Source of the DNA: Bacteroidales bacterium UBA3743
GTDB lineage: Bacteria > Bacteroidota > Bacteroidia > Bacteroidales > Paludibacteraceae
Assembly: GCA_002371265.1 (NCBI GenBank)
Contig: DFGT01000005.1
Span: forward strand, 1-25,702
Length of the DNA stretch: 25,702 bases
Direction: 5' to 3'
How positions within the stretch are numbered: position 1 is the stretch's first letter; each line of letters starts with the position of its first letter. The translations under genes and the position numbers were made by a program. This document shows positions 1 through 7,708 of this stretch, in pieces. The notes under the pieces were generated by a model. That model was not told the origin of the DNA and made no database searches. It saw only the letters and a list, made by a program, of their open reading frames with translations.

Positions 1-105
1 GTGGAAGGCACGACAACAATCGACAAAATTTTGCCATCAGGTGTCTACACTGTAGTAGTTAAGTCGAACGGTGCTGTTAGCACTCAAAAATTGGTTGTCA
101 AGTAA
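1..105 (+). CDS. C-terminal end of a secreted protein with T9SS sorting domain (partial)
   Basis: Frame 1 is open from the window edge to a TAA at 103-105 and gives 34 residues. It ends with the pattern GVYTVVVKSNG..STQKLVVK, nearly the same as the ends of the two GH5 proteins downstream (GVYTVIVKSNGG.STQKLVVK). This is the last beta-strand pair of the Por/type IX secretion C-terminal sorting domain, which directs cargo across the outer membrane of Bacteroidota. The catalytic part lies outside the window, so function is unknown; a related glycoside hydrolase is a reasonable guess from the neighbours only. Confidence 0.8.
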   Translation: MEGTTTIDKILPSGVYTVVVKSNGAVSTQKLVVK

Positions 106-120
106 TCAGAATATATTCAA

Positions 121-160
121 CAGGAGAGGAGCCCCAAAGCGTCTTCTCCTGTTCGTTTTG
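121..160 (+). terminator. Intrinsic terminator after the partial T9SS cargo gene
   Basis: An inverted repeat starts with CAGGAGAGGA at 121 and closes with TCTTCTCCTG at 142-151, giving about 10 pairs including one G-U. A T-rich run with interruptions follows (TTCGTTTTG). It lies 16 bp after the stop codon, as expected for an intrinsic terminator. Confidence 0.7.
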
Positions 161-246
161 ATAATTTGCGATATCTGGAGCTCTCTATTAACAATCCTCA
201 TTTTGTTACGAAATGAGATTATATATTAAAATATTTTATCATGCTT

Positions 247-280
247 AAACAACTTCTGAAAAAAATACGCATATTTGCAG
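247..280 (+). promoter_or_regulatory. Possible promoter of the first GH5 gene
   Basis: The stretch contains CTTCTGAAAAAAATACGC followed by CATATTTGCA. CATATTTG matches the Bacteroidota -7 element TAnnTTTG at all but the first position. A similar CTGAAAAA...ATATTGCA arrangement precedes the second GH5 gene. No good -33 TTTG is visible, so this is tentative. The rest of the 271-bp gap holds only the terminator and AT-rich leader. Confidence 0.3.
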
Positions 281-376
281 TATAATTAATGTTGAAATGA
301 GCTTATGCTAGTAGTTAGTACTTCTCACTTATTAAAATTATAATAGGGAAATAATTATCTGTCAAAAAGAAAATCT

Positions 377-3300
377 ATGGAAAGAAAATTATCATTTTTA
401 GCAATTGCCTTTATGACATTGACTGCTAACGCTTCTGGGTTCGACGACACGAACTATATTGAGAAGTGGGGGCAATTGAAGTTGGTTGGCAATCAGCTTT
501 CTTCGTCAAGCGGTGAAGCAGTCCAGTTGAAAGGCTGGTCTACGTCTTCTCTACACACAGGAGGAGTCCAAGGATGCCTTGGAAAGTCACAATTTGAGTT
601 GATGAAGAGTTATGGAGCCAACATCGTGCGTTTGGCTATGCACATCGATGATGAGTCGGATGGTGGTTCTTACTTGGCAAATAAGGAATTGTTCAAACAA
701 AAGGTAAAAGGCTACATCGACGACGCTTATGAAGCTGGCATGTATGTCTTAGTTGATTGGCATACTACGGATAAAAATGGAAAAGAAGGAAACCCTTGGA
801 ATCAAAGAGAGGATTCGGAGGATTTCTTCTCGGAGATCTCTTCATACGCAAAGAGTAAGGGCTACAACCATGTGTTGTATGAGATATGTAATGAGCCTGT
901 GTGTGATGGTTGGGCGACGGTAAAGAAATATGCTGAGTATGTGATTCCGTCTATCGTTGAAAACCAACCTGATGCGATGATTATCGCTGGAACCAATAAT
1001 TGGTGCCAGAATATCTTGGAGCCAGTCTCAAATCCTATTGATTCTGTGTACAAAAAAAATGTATTATATTCATTCCACTACGATGCCTGTTCTCACTATT
1101 CCTTGCTAGGAAACTTCCGTGCTGCACAAGGAATGATTCCTGTCTTTGTCTCAGAGTGGTCAGCTGTAAAGTTCGATGATGAAGGTCCTTTCTGTAAGCA
1201 AAATTCAGACGACTTCATGTATGCATGTGATAATGCTAATACGAAGCAACTTGTCAGTTGGTGTATTTGGAATTGGAGTAAGGAAAAAGAGGCTTCTGCT
1301 TTCTTCTCGGGAACATGCAATAATCAGTTTTTGTCTCAGTACAAGGCAGATGATGGTCAGACTCTGTATGGAGAATATGTGTCTAATTTGATGTCAGGTT
1401 TAAGATGTTGTCCACCGCCACCTCTTCCATGTTGTGGTAGTTATGAGGAACCAAATAGAATCCCTACAGAAGATTATTATGCATGGCATTGGGATGCTTA
1501 TAATTATGGCGGTGAAGGTATCGCTTATCATGATGCGAATAGCAGTGCATGGACGAAAGATGCTGATGGCACAGTCTTAGATTATAATTGGTCTGGTGAT
1601 GAGGTCGATGTCTTCTCGTTGGCTTACCAGATGCAGTGGATAGACAAAAAGTGTCCTTGGTCTACAGTTGAGAATGGAAGAGTCGTTTCTTGGAATGATT
1701 CAATCAGTACTATATGGAAGGATGTTAACAATGACGATAAACCTACTTATAAATCATTGAATGGTGGACGTATGTATTCTGGAACAGCGGGTTCAAGACG
1801 TCCAGACGAAGGCGTAGATATGGTCGGTGCATCTTTGAGAGGTACTAGTTATCAGCATAGTGGATACCAGAGTATTGAATATGTTGAGGATGGAGAGTGG
1901 ATCAATTATACTGTAAAAGTAGAAAAACCTGGCTACTACAAGATTAGAGGCATTGTTAGTGCGGGCTATACAGCACCTAATGAAGAGGGTGAAATTTCAA
2001 TCACATCTGGAGGCGAAAACATTCTTCGTGACACATCTGCACTTGATGATGCAGACGTTATAACAACATTTGGATTCCATAGGGTTACAGATTGTGCGGA
2101 TCCTTCAGCTGAATATCATAATAGTTGGGATTGTTGGGCAGAGGTTGACGCTATAAGTGGAGACCATAATGAAGTCTTGTGTCTATTCAAAGAGGCAGGT
2201 GAGCAAGAAATAACAATTTCGTTCAGCGGAAGTGCTAATGGAGTCGGTCCTCTTTTGTTTGATTTTTATAAAGAGTTAAGTCCGGAAGATCCTTATACAT
2301 GTGGTGATTGTGGTGGCGTTCTTCCTGAAGGACCTTGGTCTACTTTAAACACTATCCCTTCTAATTCGTCGGCATGGCGTTGGGACTACTATGACATAGG
2401 AGGAGAAGGAGTCTCTTATCACGATAAAAATAGTAGCGCATGGAAGAAGGATAAAGAAGGTGTCATTATAGATTATTCAAATGACGGTGATGAGGTTGAT
2501 GTATACTCATTGGCAAAAGAGTATGAGTGGTTGAACAAAAAATGTCCGTGGTCTACAGTGAAAAATGGTAAGGTTGTCGCTTGGGATAAATCAATCGATT
2601 CATATTGGACGGATGATAATGGAAAGCCTACTTATAGATCACTGAATGGTGGTAGAAGATATTCTGGCACAGATGGCACAGTACGTCCGGATGGAGGTGT
2701 GGATATGGTGGCCGCAACTTGCCGTGGTACTGCATATGCGTCTTTAGGATACAATACTATAGAATGGGTAGAAGAAGGTGAGTGGATCAATTATACTGTA
2801 AATGTAGAGAAACCTGGATACTACAAGATCAGTGGAGTCGTTAGCGCCGGATATAAGGGAGACTCTGATAAGGGCGAGATTTCAATAGTATCACAGAACG
2901 GAAACCTTCTTCGTGACGCATCTGCACTTGATGATGAAAATGCAATAACATCATTTGGATTCCCTGTGACTGATGTATGTGATGATCCTAAAGTTGACGC
3001 TGTAACAGAACCTTGGGACTGCTGGACTGTATCTGATGCAAGAAGCGGTAAGTACAATGAGGTGTTGTGTGAGTTCAAAAATGCAGGAGTGCAGCAAATA
3101 AAGATCATGTTTAATGATAATGCAAGTGGCATAGGCCCACTTCTCTTTGATTTCTATAAAGAGTTAAGTCCGGAAGATCCGTTTGCTTGTTGTGGTGGTG
3201 GCATCCAAACAGCTGTAAACACCATACCTTCAACAAAATCTTCATTATGGCATTGGGATTACTATAATAATGGAGGCGAAGGCGTCGCATACCATGATCT

Positions 3301-4321
3301 TAACAGCGGAGCATACGAAAAAGATGCTGACGGAGTTATACTCGGTTATTCGAATAAAAGTGACGAAGTTGATGTTTTCTCATTGGCAAAGGAGATGAAA
3401 TGGCTGAGAGACACATGTCCTTGGTCAACAGTTAAGAATGGTAAAGTTGTCGCATGGGATAAATCAATCGACACTGAATGGAAGGATGTTAATGGAAAAT
3501 TCTCATATAGATCACTGAATGGAGGTAGAAGATATTATGGCAATGATGGATCTATACGCCCTGATGAAGGAGTGGATTTGCTAGGAGCATCCTTAAACGG
3601 AACGGCTTATGAGGGAGAACCATATTCTAGTCTTGGTTGGGTAGAAGATGGTGAATGGATAAATTACACGGTAAATGTAGAGAAACCTGGATATTATAAG
3701 ATAAAGGGAATTATTGGTGCTGAATATACTGCATCTAATGAATACGGAGAGATTTCAATTACTATGAAAGGCAACAATATTCTCCGCATTCCAGATCATG
3801 ACACAATAACATCATTTGGATTCCCTAAGACAACTGTATGTGATGATAGTAAAATTAAACTTAGTGAACCTTGGTATTGTTGGACGGTGGCTGATGCAAG
3901 AAGTTACAGAAGTGATGAAGTGTTATGTTTGTTCCCAGAGGCTGGAGAACAGAAAATAACTATGAGTTTCAGAGGTAATGCAGGTGGTGTCGGTCCACTT
4001 ATTTTTGAATTCTACAAAGAGCTTGATCCTGAAGATCCATTTGTTTGTGGCGATTGTGGAGGAGATTTCCCTGGCGCAGTTGATGATGTAGATGCAACTA
4101 AGTTCTCTATCAATCCTAACCCTACTTCAGGAGAGTTTACTTTAACTCTTGTTGACAATGTTGAGGCTTCAGTAGAGGTGGTGAATATGGCTGGTCAGGT
4201 TGTTGTGTCTCAGAAGATTGTGGGTTCTGCAACAATCAACAAGTCTTTGACTGCAGGTGTTTATACCGTAATTGTAAAATCAAACGGAGGAGTAAGCACT
4301 CAGAAGTTGGTTGTTAAGTAA
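377..4321 (+). CDS. Secreted multimodular GH5 endoglucanase-like protein with three CBM6-like modules and T9SS sorting domain
   Basis: The 1314-residue product probably hydrolyses beta-1,4-glucan outside the cell. Order of parts: signal peptide (1-19, ending in TANAS); GH5 domain of cellulase subfamily 2 type (about 25-335); a Pro/Cys linker (RCCPPPPLPCCG); three CBM6-like modules of about 290 residues (YHD motif at 384, 681 and 972); and a T9SS sorting domain (about 1236-1314, with NPNPTSGEF and a terminal QKLVVK). The acid/base is E173 in CNEP, the nucleophile E260 in VSEW, and the DWH histidine is H129. Oddities: the HFY motif that usually supplies an active-site tyrosine reads HYD (D236), and STHGL is replaced by STSSL. 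The start was chosen because the signal peptide follows directly. The gene stands alone between two terminators. GH5 is firm; substrate (cellulose, mixed glucan or another glucan) is inference. Confidence 0.9.
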   Translation: MERKLSFLAIAFMTLTANASGFDDTNYIEKWGQLKLVGNQLSSSSGEAVQLKGWSTSSLHTGGVQGCLGKSQFELMKSYGANIVRLAMHIDDESDGGSYLANKELFKQKVKGYIDDAYEAGMYVLVDWHTTDKNGKEGNPWNQREDSEDFFSEISSYAKSKGYNHVLYEICNEPVCDGWATVKKYAEYVIPSIVENQPDAMIIAGTNNWCQNILEPVSNPIDSVYKKNVLYSFHYDACSHYSLLGNFRAAQGMIPVFVSEWSAVKFDDEGPFCKQNSDDFMYACDNANTKQLVSWCIWNWSKEKEASAFFSGTCNNQFLSQYKADDGQTLYGEYVSNLMSGLRCCPPPPLPCCGSYEEPNRIPTEDYYAWHWDAYNYGGEGIAYHDANSSAWTKDADGTVLDYNWSGDEVDVFSLAYQMQWIDKKCPWSTVENGRVVSWNDSISTIWKDVNNDDKPTYKSLNGGRMYSGTAGSRRPDEGVDMVGASLRGTSYQHSGYQSIEYVEDGEWINYTVKVEKPGYYKIRGIVSAGYTAPNEEGEISITSGGENILRDTSALDDADVITTFGFHRVTDCADPSAEYHNSWDCWAEVDAISGDHNEVLCLFKEAGEQEITISFSGSANGVGPLLFDFYKELSPEDPYTCGDCGGVLPEGPWSTLNTIPSNSSAWRWDYYDIGGEGVSYHDKNSSAWKKDKEGVIIDYSNDGDEVDVYSLAKEYEWLNKKCPWSTVKNGKVVAWDKSIDSYWTDDNGKPTYRSLNGGRRYSGTDGTVRPDGGVDMVAATCRGTAYASLGYNTIEWVEEGEWINYTVNVEKPGYYKISGVVSAGYKGDSDKGEISIVSQNGNLLRDASALDDENAITSFGFPVTDVCDDPKVDAVTEPWDCWTVSDARSGKYNEVLCEFKNAGVQQIKIMFNDNASGIGPLLFDFYKELSPEDPFACCGGGIQTAVNTIPSTKSSLWHWDYYNNGGEGVAYHDLNSGAYEKDADGVILGYSNKSDEVDVFSLAKEMKWLRDTCPWSTVKNGKVVAWDKSIDTEWKDVNGKFSYRSLNGGRRYYGNDGSIRPDEGVDLLGASLNGTAYEGEPYSSLGWVEDGEWINYTVNVEKPGYYKIKGIIGAEYTASNEYGEISITMKGNNILRIPDHDTITSFGFPKTTVCDDSKIKLSEPWYCWTVADARSYRSDEVLCLFPEAGEQKITMSFRGNAGGVGPLIFEFYKELDPEDPFVCGDCGGDFPGAVDDVDATKFSINPNPTSGEFTLTLVDNVEASVEVVNMAGQVVVSQKIVGSATINKSLTAGVYTVIVKSNGGVSTQKLVVK
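1445..4072 (+). repeat. Three tandem CBM6-like modules encoded within the first GH5 gene
   Basis: Three units lie at roughly 1445-2317, 2339-3203 and 3209-4072, with periods of 297 and 291 residues measured at the YHD motif. Each runs W(H/R)WD-YY/N-GGEG-YHD, then a block with CPWSTV, then RPD-GVD, then a CBM6 signature (GEWINYTV-VEKPGYYKI), then FGF and WDCW or WYCW, then VLC-F and GPL-F-FYKEL-PEDP. Four cysteines recur in every unit. A fourth unit lies in the second GH5 gene at about 5647-6530. Ordinary CBM6 modules are near 130 residues, so these contain large conserved insertions. Confidence 0.8.
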
Positions 4322-4350
4322 TCAGATTTATTAGAATTTTGTAGATTTAT

Positions 4351-4384
4351 GGAAGATGGACAGCTTGTTCATCTTCCTTTTTTG
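4351..4384 (+). terminator. Intrinsic terminator after the first GH5 gene
   Basis: GGAAGATGGAC pairs with GTTCATCTTCC (11 bp, one G-U) around the loop AGCTT, followed by a run of seven T (4378-4384). Confidence 0.9.
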
Positions 4385-4464
4385 TTGATCGCGTTGCACT
4401 GATTTGTTTGCTAATCTCGTAGGAAAGGGAGATTGTCTGTTAAAAACAAAAAAAAAGTTTCTGC

Positions 4465-4495
4465 TTGCTTCTTTTCTGAAAAATATATAATATTG
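4465..4495 (+). promoter_or_regulatory. Possible promoter of the second GH5 gene
   Basis: A TTG at 4465-4467 and TAATATTG at 4488-4495 are separated by 20 bp, close to the Bacteroidota -33/-7 layout (TTTG / TAnnTTTG, one mismatch in the -7). The spacer has CTGAAAAA, also found before the first GH5 gene. Judged by eye only. Confidence 0.35.
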
Positions 4496-4578
4496 CAAAT
4501 TAACAACATCAATGATATTGCCTTTAGACCGGTTGTCGTGTTGGTAAATATTGATGCGAAATTTTATAAGTCATAAAA

Positions 4579-6777
4579 ATGCGTATGAGAAAACTTTTGT
4601 TACTTGGTGCTGCGTTGTCAGGTTATATGGCAGCTAGTGCATTTGGATGTCCAGGATCGGACAGAAAGGATTATTCGGATTGGGGAAAACTAAAGTTAGT
4701 TGAAAACCAACTTTCTGACAAAAATGGAAATCCGGTCCAGTTGAAAGGTTGGTCTACTTATTCCATTAGCCCTTACGATGTAGAGGGATGTCTTGGAGAA
4801 AATCAGTGGGAGTTGATGAAAAAGTATGGTGCGAATATTGTTCGCTTGGTTTTGTATGCAGGTGAGGACAGCTCATATAAAAATGACCGAGACAAATACA
4901 AGGACCTTGTGAAAAATAGCATCAAGGAACTTGCCGAGAAAAATATGTATTGTTTGATTGATTGGCAAAGTTCTGATCCGACAGTCTCAAATTATAATTT
5001 TGATCCTAATGATTATTTGAACGATGCCAAGGATTTCTTCAATGATATTTCTAAGTTTTGTTTTGAAAATGAATACAAACATGTGTTGTATGAGATATGT
5101 GGTGAGCCAACTTGTGGATGGTCGAAGATCAAATCTTATGCTGAATCGGTTCTTCCTGCAATTACGGCTAACCAACCGGACGCAATCGTTGTAGTCGGAA
5201 CAGACCAGTGGTGCCAGAAAATCATGGAACCAGTGTCGAATCCTCTCTCTTCCCAATGGAAGAAAAATGTGGTGTATTCGTTTCATTATGACGCATGTAA
5301 CCACTATTCTTTGTTGGGCGATTTCCGTAATGCACAGAAACTTATTCCTGTGTTTGTTTCGGAGTGGACGGCTATGAAGTTCAACGGAGACGGTCCTTTC
5401 TGTGCGGATAATTCTGATTATTTGATGGCCTCTTGCGATAAACAGCAATCGGCTCCTCAGGTAGTCAGCTGGTGTATTGGCAATTGGGGAAAAAAGGACA
5501 AGGCTACCTCATTTTTTGTTTGTTCATGTGCTGAAGGCAGTGAGTCACAGGATTTAGATCAGAATGGATATAAAAAATATGGCGAGTATGTGTTGAGTCT
5601 GATGGAATATTGTAAAGATCCGGAGCCAGACACAACCGAAAGTAAATGTCCAGGTGTGTATAATACAATTCCGTCGACGGAGGCAAACCTTTGGCACTGG
5701 GATTATTATGACTGTGGCGGTGAGGGATTGGCTTTCCATGATGCTAATAGTAGCGCTTGGATAAAAGATTCAACTGGAGTAGTCGTTGATTATTCTAATG
5801 ACGGAGAAGAGGTCGATGTATTCTCATTGGCAAAACAACTGGAATGGATAAATAAATCATGCCCTTGGTCTACAGTTGAGGATGGCAGAGTCGTCGCTTT
5901 TGATTCGACAATTTCTACAATGTGGAAGGATGGAAATGAAAATCCTACGTATAAATCTTTGAATGCAGGACGTAATTATTATGGTACTGATGGCTCAAGA
6001 CGTCCGGATGAGGGTGTGGATTTGAATTACGCTAATTGTAAAGGAACTGAATATGAGAATATGGGATATAATAGCCTTTATCGTGTTGAAAATGGAGAGT
6101 GGATTAATTATACTGTAAAAGTAGAAAAACCAGGTTTATATAAAATTTCCGGTATTATTAATTCTGAGTATCTTGCTCCTGGAAAGAATGGTGAAATTTC
6201 AATAGTATCTTCTCGTGGTAATCTCCTTCGTGTCCCAAGTTTTGATTTGGATCCTGATATTGTTACTGCATTTGGGTTCCAACCGATGTTTGAGTGTGAT
6301 GATAAGTCAGTAAATATAAAAGAACATTGGGACTGCTGGACAATCGCTAACGCTAAAAGCGGAAGAGAGGACGTAGTGTTGTGCTCGTTTCCAGAGGCTG
6401 GAGAACAAACGATTTCTATTGTGTTTAGTGGCGACGCAAGTGGTGTTGGTCCTCTAATTTTTGAATTCTACAAAGAGATTGATCCTGAAGATCCGATTAC
6501 TTGTGGCGATTGTGGAGGAGATTTCCCTGGTGCAGTGGATGATGTAGATGCAACTAATTTCTCAATTAATCCTAACCCTACTTCAGGAGAGTTTACCGTA
6601 ACTCTTGCTGACAATGTTGAGGCTTCGGTTGAGGTGGTGAATATGGCTGGTCAGGTTGTCGCGTCTCAGAAGATTGTGGGTTTGGCTACAATCAACAAGT
6701 CTTTGACTGCAGGTGTTTATACTGTAATTGTGAAATCAAATGCAGGTGTCAACACTCAGAAGTTGGTTGTGAAGTAA
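4579..6777 (+). CDS. Secreted GH5-like protein with one CBM6-like module and T9SS sorting domain; altered active site
   Basis: The 732-residue product is a shorter paralogue of the preceding gene. Order of parts: signal peptide (about 1-22), GH5 domain (about 30-345), one CBM6-like module (about 357-650) and a T9SS sorting domain (last ~80 residues). Both catalytic glutamates are kept: acid/base E176 and nucleophile E262 in VSEW. However, the NEP motif reads GEP (G175 instead of Asn) and DWH reads DWQ (Q130 instead of His). Both positions are near-invariant in active GH5 enzymes and intact in the first gene. HFY is HYD (D238) in both. It may be weakly active, changed in specificity, or a binding protein that has lost catalysis. 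Two in-frame ATGs (4579 and 4585) are possible starts. The sorting domain is about 90% identical in DNA to that of the first gene. Confidence 0.88.
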   Translation: MRMRKLLLLGAALSGYMAASAFGCPGSDRKDYSDWGKLKLVENQLSDKNGNPVQLKGWSTYSISPYDVEGCLGENQWELMKKYGANIVRLVLYAGEDSSYKNDRDKYKDLVKNSIKELAEKNMYCLIDWQSSDPTVSNYNFDPNDYLNDAKDFFNDISKFCFENEYKHVLYEICGEPTCGWSKIKSYAESVLPAITANQPDAIVVVGTDQWCQKIMEPVSNPLSSQWKKNVVYSFHYDACNHYSLLGDFRNAQKLIPVFVSEWTAMKFNGDGPFCADNSDYLMASCDKQQSAPQVVSWCIGNWGKKDKATSFFVCSCAEGSESQDLDQNGYKKYGEYVLSLMEYCKDPEPDTTESKCPGVYNTIPSTEANLWHWDYYDCGGEGLAFHDANSSAWIKDSTGVVVDYSNDGEEVDVFSLAKQLEWINKSCPWSTVEDGRVVAFDSTISTMWKDGNENPTYKSLNAGRNYYGTDGSRRPDEGVDLNYANCKGTEYENMGYNSLYRVENGEWINYTVKVEKPGLYKISGIINSEYLAPGKNGEISIVSSRGNLLRVPSFDLDPDIVTAFGFQPMFECDDKSVNIKEHWDCWTIANAKSGREDVVLCSFPEAGEQTISIVFSGDASGVGPLIFEFYKEIDPEDPITCGDCGGDFPGAVDDVDATNFSINPNPTSGEFTVTLADNVEASVEVVNMAGQVVASQKIVGLATINKSLTAGVYTVIVKSNAGVNTQKLVVK

Positions 6778-6803
6778 TCTGAATTAAATTTTATAACTCC
6801 TTT

Positions 6804-6836
6804 AGAGGGGAAGCATTTCGCTTCTCCTCTTTTTTT
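6804..6836 (+). terminator. Intrinsic terminator after the second GH5 gene
   Basis: AGAGGGGAAGC pairs with GCTTCTCCTCT (11 bp, one G-U) around a 5-nt loop, followed by a T run. It separates the secreted-enzyme genes from the dcw operon. Confidence 0.9.
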
Positions 6837-6886
6837 GTGTCGACGTGGAAAAATTTATGTTGTTTTGCTTTGATAAATAATATATA

Positions 6887-6955
6887 TCCCCTAACGGGGA
6901 AAATACGTTCCATCATAATTTATAATATCTACCGATATAAAACACCTAACGGTGT
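6887..6955. repeat. Pair of small palindromes with a shared CC-TAAC-GG core
   Basis: TCCCC-TAAC-GGGGA (6887-6900) and ACACC-TAAC-GGTGT (6942-6955) are both 5-bp stems with the same TAAC loop, 55 bp apart in an AT-rich spacer. Different stem sequences with an identical loop suggest REP-like or RNA hairpin elements rather than chance. The 472-bp gap from 6778 to 7249 holds these, the upstream terminator, a possible promoter and the MraZ boxes; I see no gene in it. Confidence 0.5.
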
Positions 6956-7072
6956 ATATTGTATTCTTTAAAAAATTATAACATCCCTTTTGTAAAACTG
7001 GCATCCATTTCGTTGTTTTCTTGCTCCATTTTGCCCCACTTTTTGCCATATACTTTATGATGTGTTTTTATA

Positions 7073-7099
7073 TTGCTGAAATATAGTCGTTTATATTTG
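7073..7099 (+). promoter_or_regulatory. Possible dcw operon promoter
   Basis: TATATTTG at 7092-7099 is a full match to the Bacteroidota -7 element TAnnTTTG. TTG at 7073-7075 could be the -33 element, although the 16-bp spacing is shorter than usual. It lies about 150 bp before mraZ and upstream of the TGGGG boxes. Confidence 0.4.
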
Positions 7100-7163
7100 A
7101 ATATCGGGGTTGTGTATGATTGTATAAAACCTGTTGAAATGTTGTTGAAAACTTGTTGATTGT

Positions 7164-7196
7164 TGGGTTGAAAGTATTAAGTGGGGAAATGTGGGG
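7164..7196 (+). promoter_or_regulatory. Putative MraZ operator (TGGG boxes)
   Basis: TGGGG occurs at 7182 and again at 7192, exactly 10 bp apart on the same face of the helix, with a further TGGG at 7164. MraZ proteins are known to bind direct TGGGN repeats spaced about one helical turn apart upstream of their own operon. The boxes end 53 bp before the mraZ start. A single inverse copy (CCCCAC) is at 7034-7039. Confidence 0.6.
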
Positions 7197-7249
7197 AATT
7201 TTTAAATTTATTATGTAATTTTGAAGTCCAAAACTTAAGATTTTATAGG

Positions 7250-7690
7250 ATGCAGTTTTTAGGTAACATAGACGCTAAACTTGATGGCAAGGGCAGAGTA
7301 TTCGTCCCTGCTCAGTTTCGTCGCTTGCTTGAGCAGAGCGGTGAGACGGCGTTGGTGTTGCGTGTAAACACTGAATCTGGCTTCGCTAAACTTTATCCGC
7401 TTTCTGAGTGGACAAGACAGTGCGAAGAGTTGAAATCCCGTCTTAACCTATGGAAGACTCAAGATCAGATGATCTACCGTACGTTCACTTCTAAAGCTGA
7501 GCAGCTTGAGCTCGACTCTAATGGCCGTGTGCTTTTGCAGAAGAAGTATCTCGAACAGCTTGGAATCGATCTTGATGTTGTGTTTGCCGGAGTGGGAGAC
7601 TATTTGGAATTGTGGGCTAGAGACCGTTACGAGGCATCTATGATGGATGAGGCATCTCTTGAGGCCGCACTTGAAAAAATTATGGTGTAA
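7250..7690 (+). CDS. mraZ: MraZ, transcriptional regulator of the dcw operon
   Basis: The 146-residue product begins MQFLGNIDAKLDGKGRVFVP, the standard start of MraZ, with two SpoVT/AbrB-like halves (the second around LELDSNGRVLLQKKYLEQLG). The reading frame is open from a GTG at 7181, but ATG 7250 gives the family's normal N-terminus. MraZ forms ring-shaped oligomers, binds TGGGN repeats and usually represses its own operon. Matching boxes lie just upstream, so autoregulation is likely. It is followed 18 bp later by rsmH. Confidence 0.96.
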   Translation: MQFLGNIDAKLDGKGRVFVPAQFRRLLEQSGETALVLRVNTESGFAKLYPLSEWTRQCEELKSRLNLWKTQDQMIYRTFTSKAEQLELDSNGRVLLQKKYLEQLGIDLDVVFAGVGDYLELWARDRYEASMMDEASLEAALEKIMV

Positions 7691-7708
7691 CCGAAAAGAA
7701 ATGTAGTT

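Noticed and set aside
377..6777. Sus-type polysaccharide utilisation locus
   Set aside because: No SusC/SusD pair, sensor or transporter is in the window; the enzymes carry T9SS domains and have their own terminators.
7181..7249. GTG start extending MraZ upstream
   Set aside because: It would run through the TGGGG boxes and add 23 residues before the conserved MQFLGN start.
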